Below are positions 63,391 to 64,000 of a stretch of 64,000 nt of DNA, in pieces. The position numbers were made by a program, and so were the translations under genes. The notes beneath the pieces were generated by a model that was given only the letters and a program-made list of their open reading frames with translations, had not been told where the DNA came from and searched no databases. Within the stretch, counting starts at the first letter, position 1, and each line of letters starts with the position of its first letter. The stretch lies in the NCBI RefSeq assembly GCF_001907235.1, contig NZ_MQVS01000002.1:186001-250000 (forward strand), in the 5' to 3' direction. This stretch comes from Buchananella hordeovulneris (lineage in GTDB: Bacteria > Actinomycetota > Actinomycetes > Actinomycetales > Actinomycetaceae).

Positions 63391-64000
63391 ATGCGCATGA
63401 TGGGAGCCCTTACAGTAATGACTGACGAATCCATGTCCTTTAGCGAGCCTGCCGATGCCGCGGTTATGGCCGCCTACGCCCTGGCGGACGCAGAGGCCGA
63501 GCTCGACTGGGACGCCGCCGCCTTCCCCGTAGATGAAGAAGAAACGGTCGTCCCCACGTTTGCCGATCTCGGATTGCCTACCCACATCTTGCGGGCGGTG
63601 ACGGAGCTGGGCTTTCACACCCCCACTCCCATTCAGGCGGAAGCGATTCCGCCGCTGCTCGCGGGCCGCGACGTGGTGGGGGTCGCCCAGACCGGCACCG
63701 GCAAGACCGCGGCCTTCGGTTTGCCTCTGCTGGCCGGGCTCACCAAGGATCGAGGCGTGCAAGCCATCGTCCTGGCACCCACCCGCGAACTCGCTATGCA
63801 GACCGCCGACGCGCTGGAAACGTTTGCCGCCACCACGCGCAACGCCCGCATCCTGGCGGTTTACGGTGGTTCGTCCTACGTGCCACAGCTGCGGGGCTTG
63901 CAGGAGGGGGCGAACGTCGTGGTCGGTACCCCTGGTCGGGTCATCGATCTGATCGAACGGGGCGCGCTACAACTGGACACCGTGCGGTTCCTGGTGCTGG
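63391..64000 (+). CDS. DEAD-box RNA helicase (5' part)
   Basis: Cut off by the window end. An acidic N-terminus of about 55 residues precedes a DEAD-box core: Q motif (FADLGLPTHILRAV, then FHTPTPIQ), Walker A AQTGTGKTAA, motif Ia PTRELAMQ and TPGR. The DEAD motif itself would fall just past the end. This is the RhlE/DeaD-type. ATG at 63391, 63397, 63400 or 63418 are all possible starts. It is the first gene after the hypothetical protein, on the opposite strand. Confidence 0.9.
   Translation, partial: MRMMGALTVMTDESMSFSEPADAAVMAAYALADAEAELDWDAAAFPVDEEETVVPTFADLGLPTHILRAVTELGFHTPTPIQAEAIPPLLAGRDVVGVAQTGTGKTAAFGLPLLAGLTKDRGVQAIVLAPTRELAMQTADALETFAATTRNARILAVYGGSSYVPQLRGLQEGANVVVGTPGRVIDLIERGALQLDTVRFLVL

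Overview
The window is high-GC DNA packed with genes from an actinobacterium. RbpA, HelY, a fused PafBC, a GarA-type FHA protein, an FtsR-type MerR regulator, a degenerate PriA and the small basic protein/DUF881 pair all point to Actinomycetota. Gene order and losses (no proteasome, tatAC or carAB at their usual places) fit a reduced lineage such as Actinomycetaceae; the genus cannot be set from this sequence. About 60 protein genes are visible. I see no tRNA, rRNA, insertion sequence, prophage or CRISPR array.

Layout. 1-5307: accessory genes: a DUF1295 membrane enzyme cut by the window edge, a VOC protein divergent from an AraC regulator, a DUF4440/methyltransferase pair divergent from an AhpD-like protein across a palindromic operator, a lipoprotein and a TetR repressor. 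5408-11764 (+): pepN, then DUF881-sbp-DUF881-garA-ftsR-merR, the conserved division/metabolism block. 11888-13872: esterase and biotin transporter bioY, divergent from rbpA. 13920-20992 (-): ppm, lnt, helY, pafBC. 21038-24809 (-): hisG, hisE, an FMN-riboswitch-controlled importer (ribX, ribY) and rpe. 24806-38189 (-): rsmB, fmt, a HAD hydrolase, priA, metK, coaBC, rpoZ, gmk, pyrF, pyrC, pyrB, pyrR, with a voltage-gated sodium channel gene set into it on the + strand. 38371-40767 (+): a CtpE-type P-type ATPase. 40764-54767 (-): WD40 protein, nusB, efp, a SatD-like regulator, an aro cluster (a second shikimate-kinase-like gene, fused aroKB, aroC, aroE), mltG, ruvX, alaS, rpsD, rarA. 54865-64000: MMPL transporter, Sua5/YciO protein, aspS, MFS transporter, LacI regulator, a hypothetical protein and the start of a DEAD-box helicase.

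How the genes work together. The minus-strand block is the actinobacterial housekeeping supercluster linking translation (rpsD, alaS, efp, fmt, aspS), transcription (nusB, rpoZ, rbpA), aromatic and pyrimidine synthesis, cofactors (CoA, SAM) and envelope assembly (mltG, lnt, ppm). It has been edited: the riboflavin biosynthesis genes usual after rpe appear replaced by a riboflavin-type importer behind an FMN riboswitch, and carAB is absent between pyrC and pyrF.

Regulation. Many genes have a TAnnnT-like hexamer six or seven bases before the start codon and no Shine-Dalgarno, so leaderless mRNAs look common. Strong candidate control sites are the FMN riboswitch (about 24009-24129), a PyrR-binding hairpin over the pyrR ribosome-binding site, a TetR operator at 5315-5329, a palindrome between divergent promoters at 3335-3348, and a regular six-site CTTGT/ACAAG array upstream of the SatD-like gene (43446-43521). 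The last is the most unusual element in the window.
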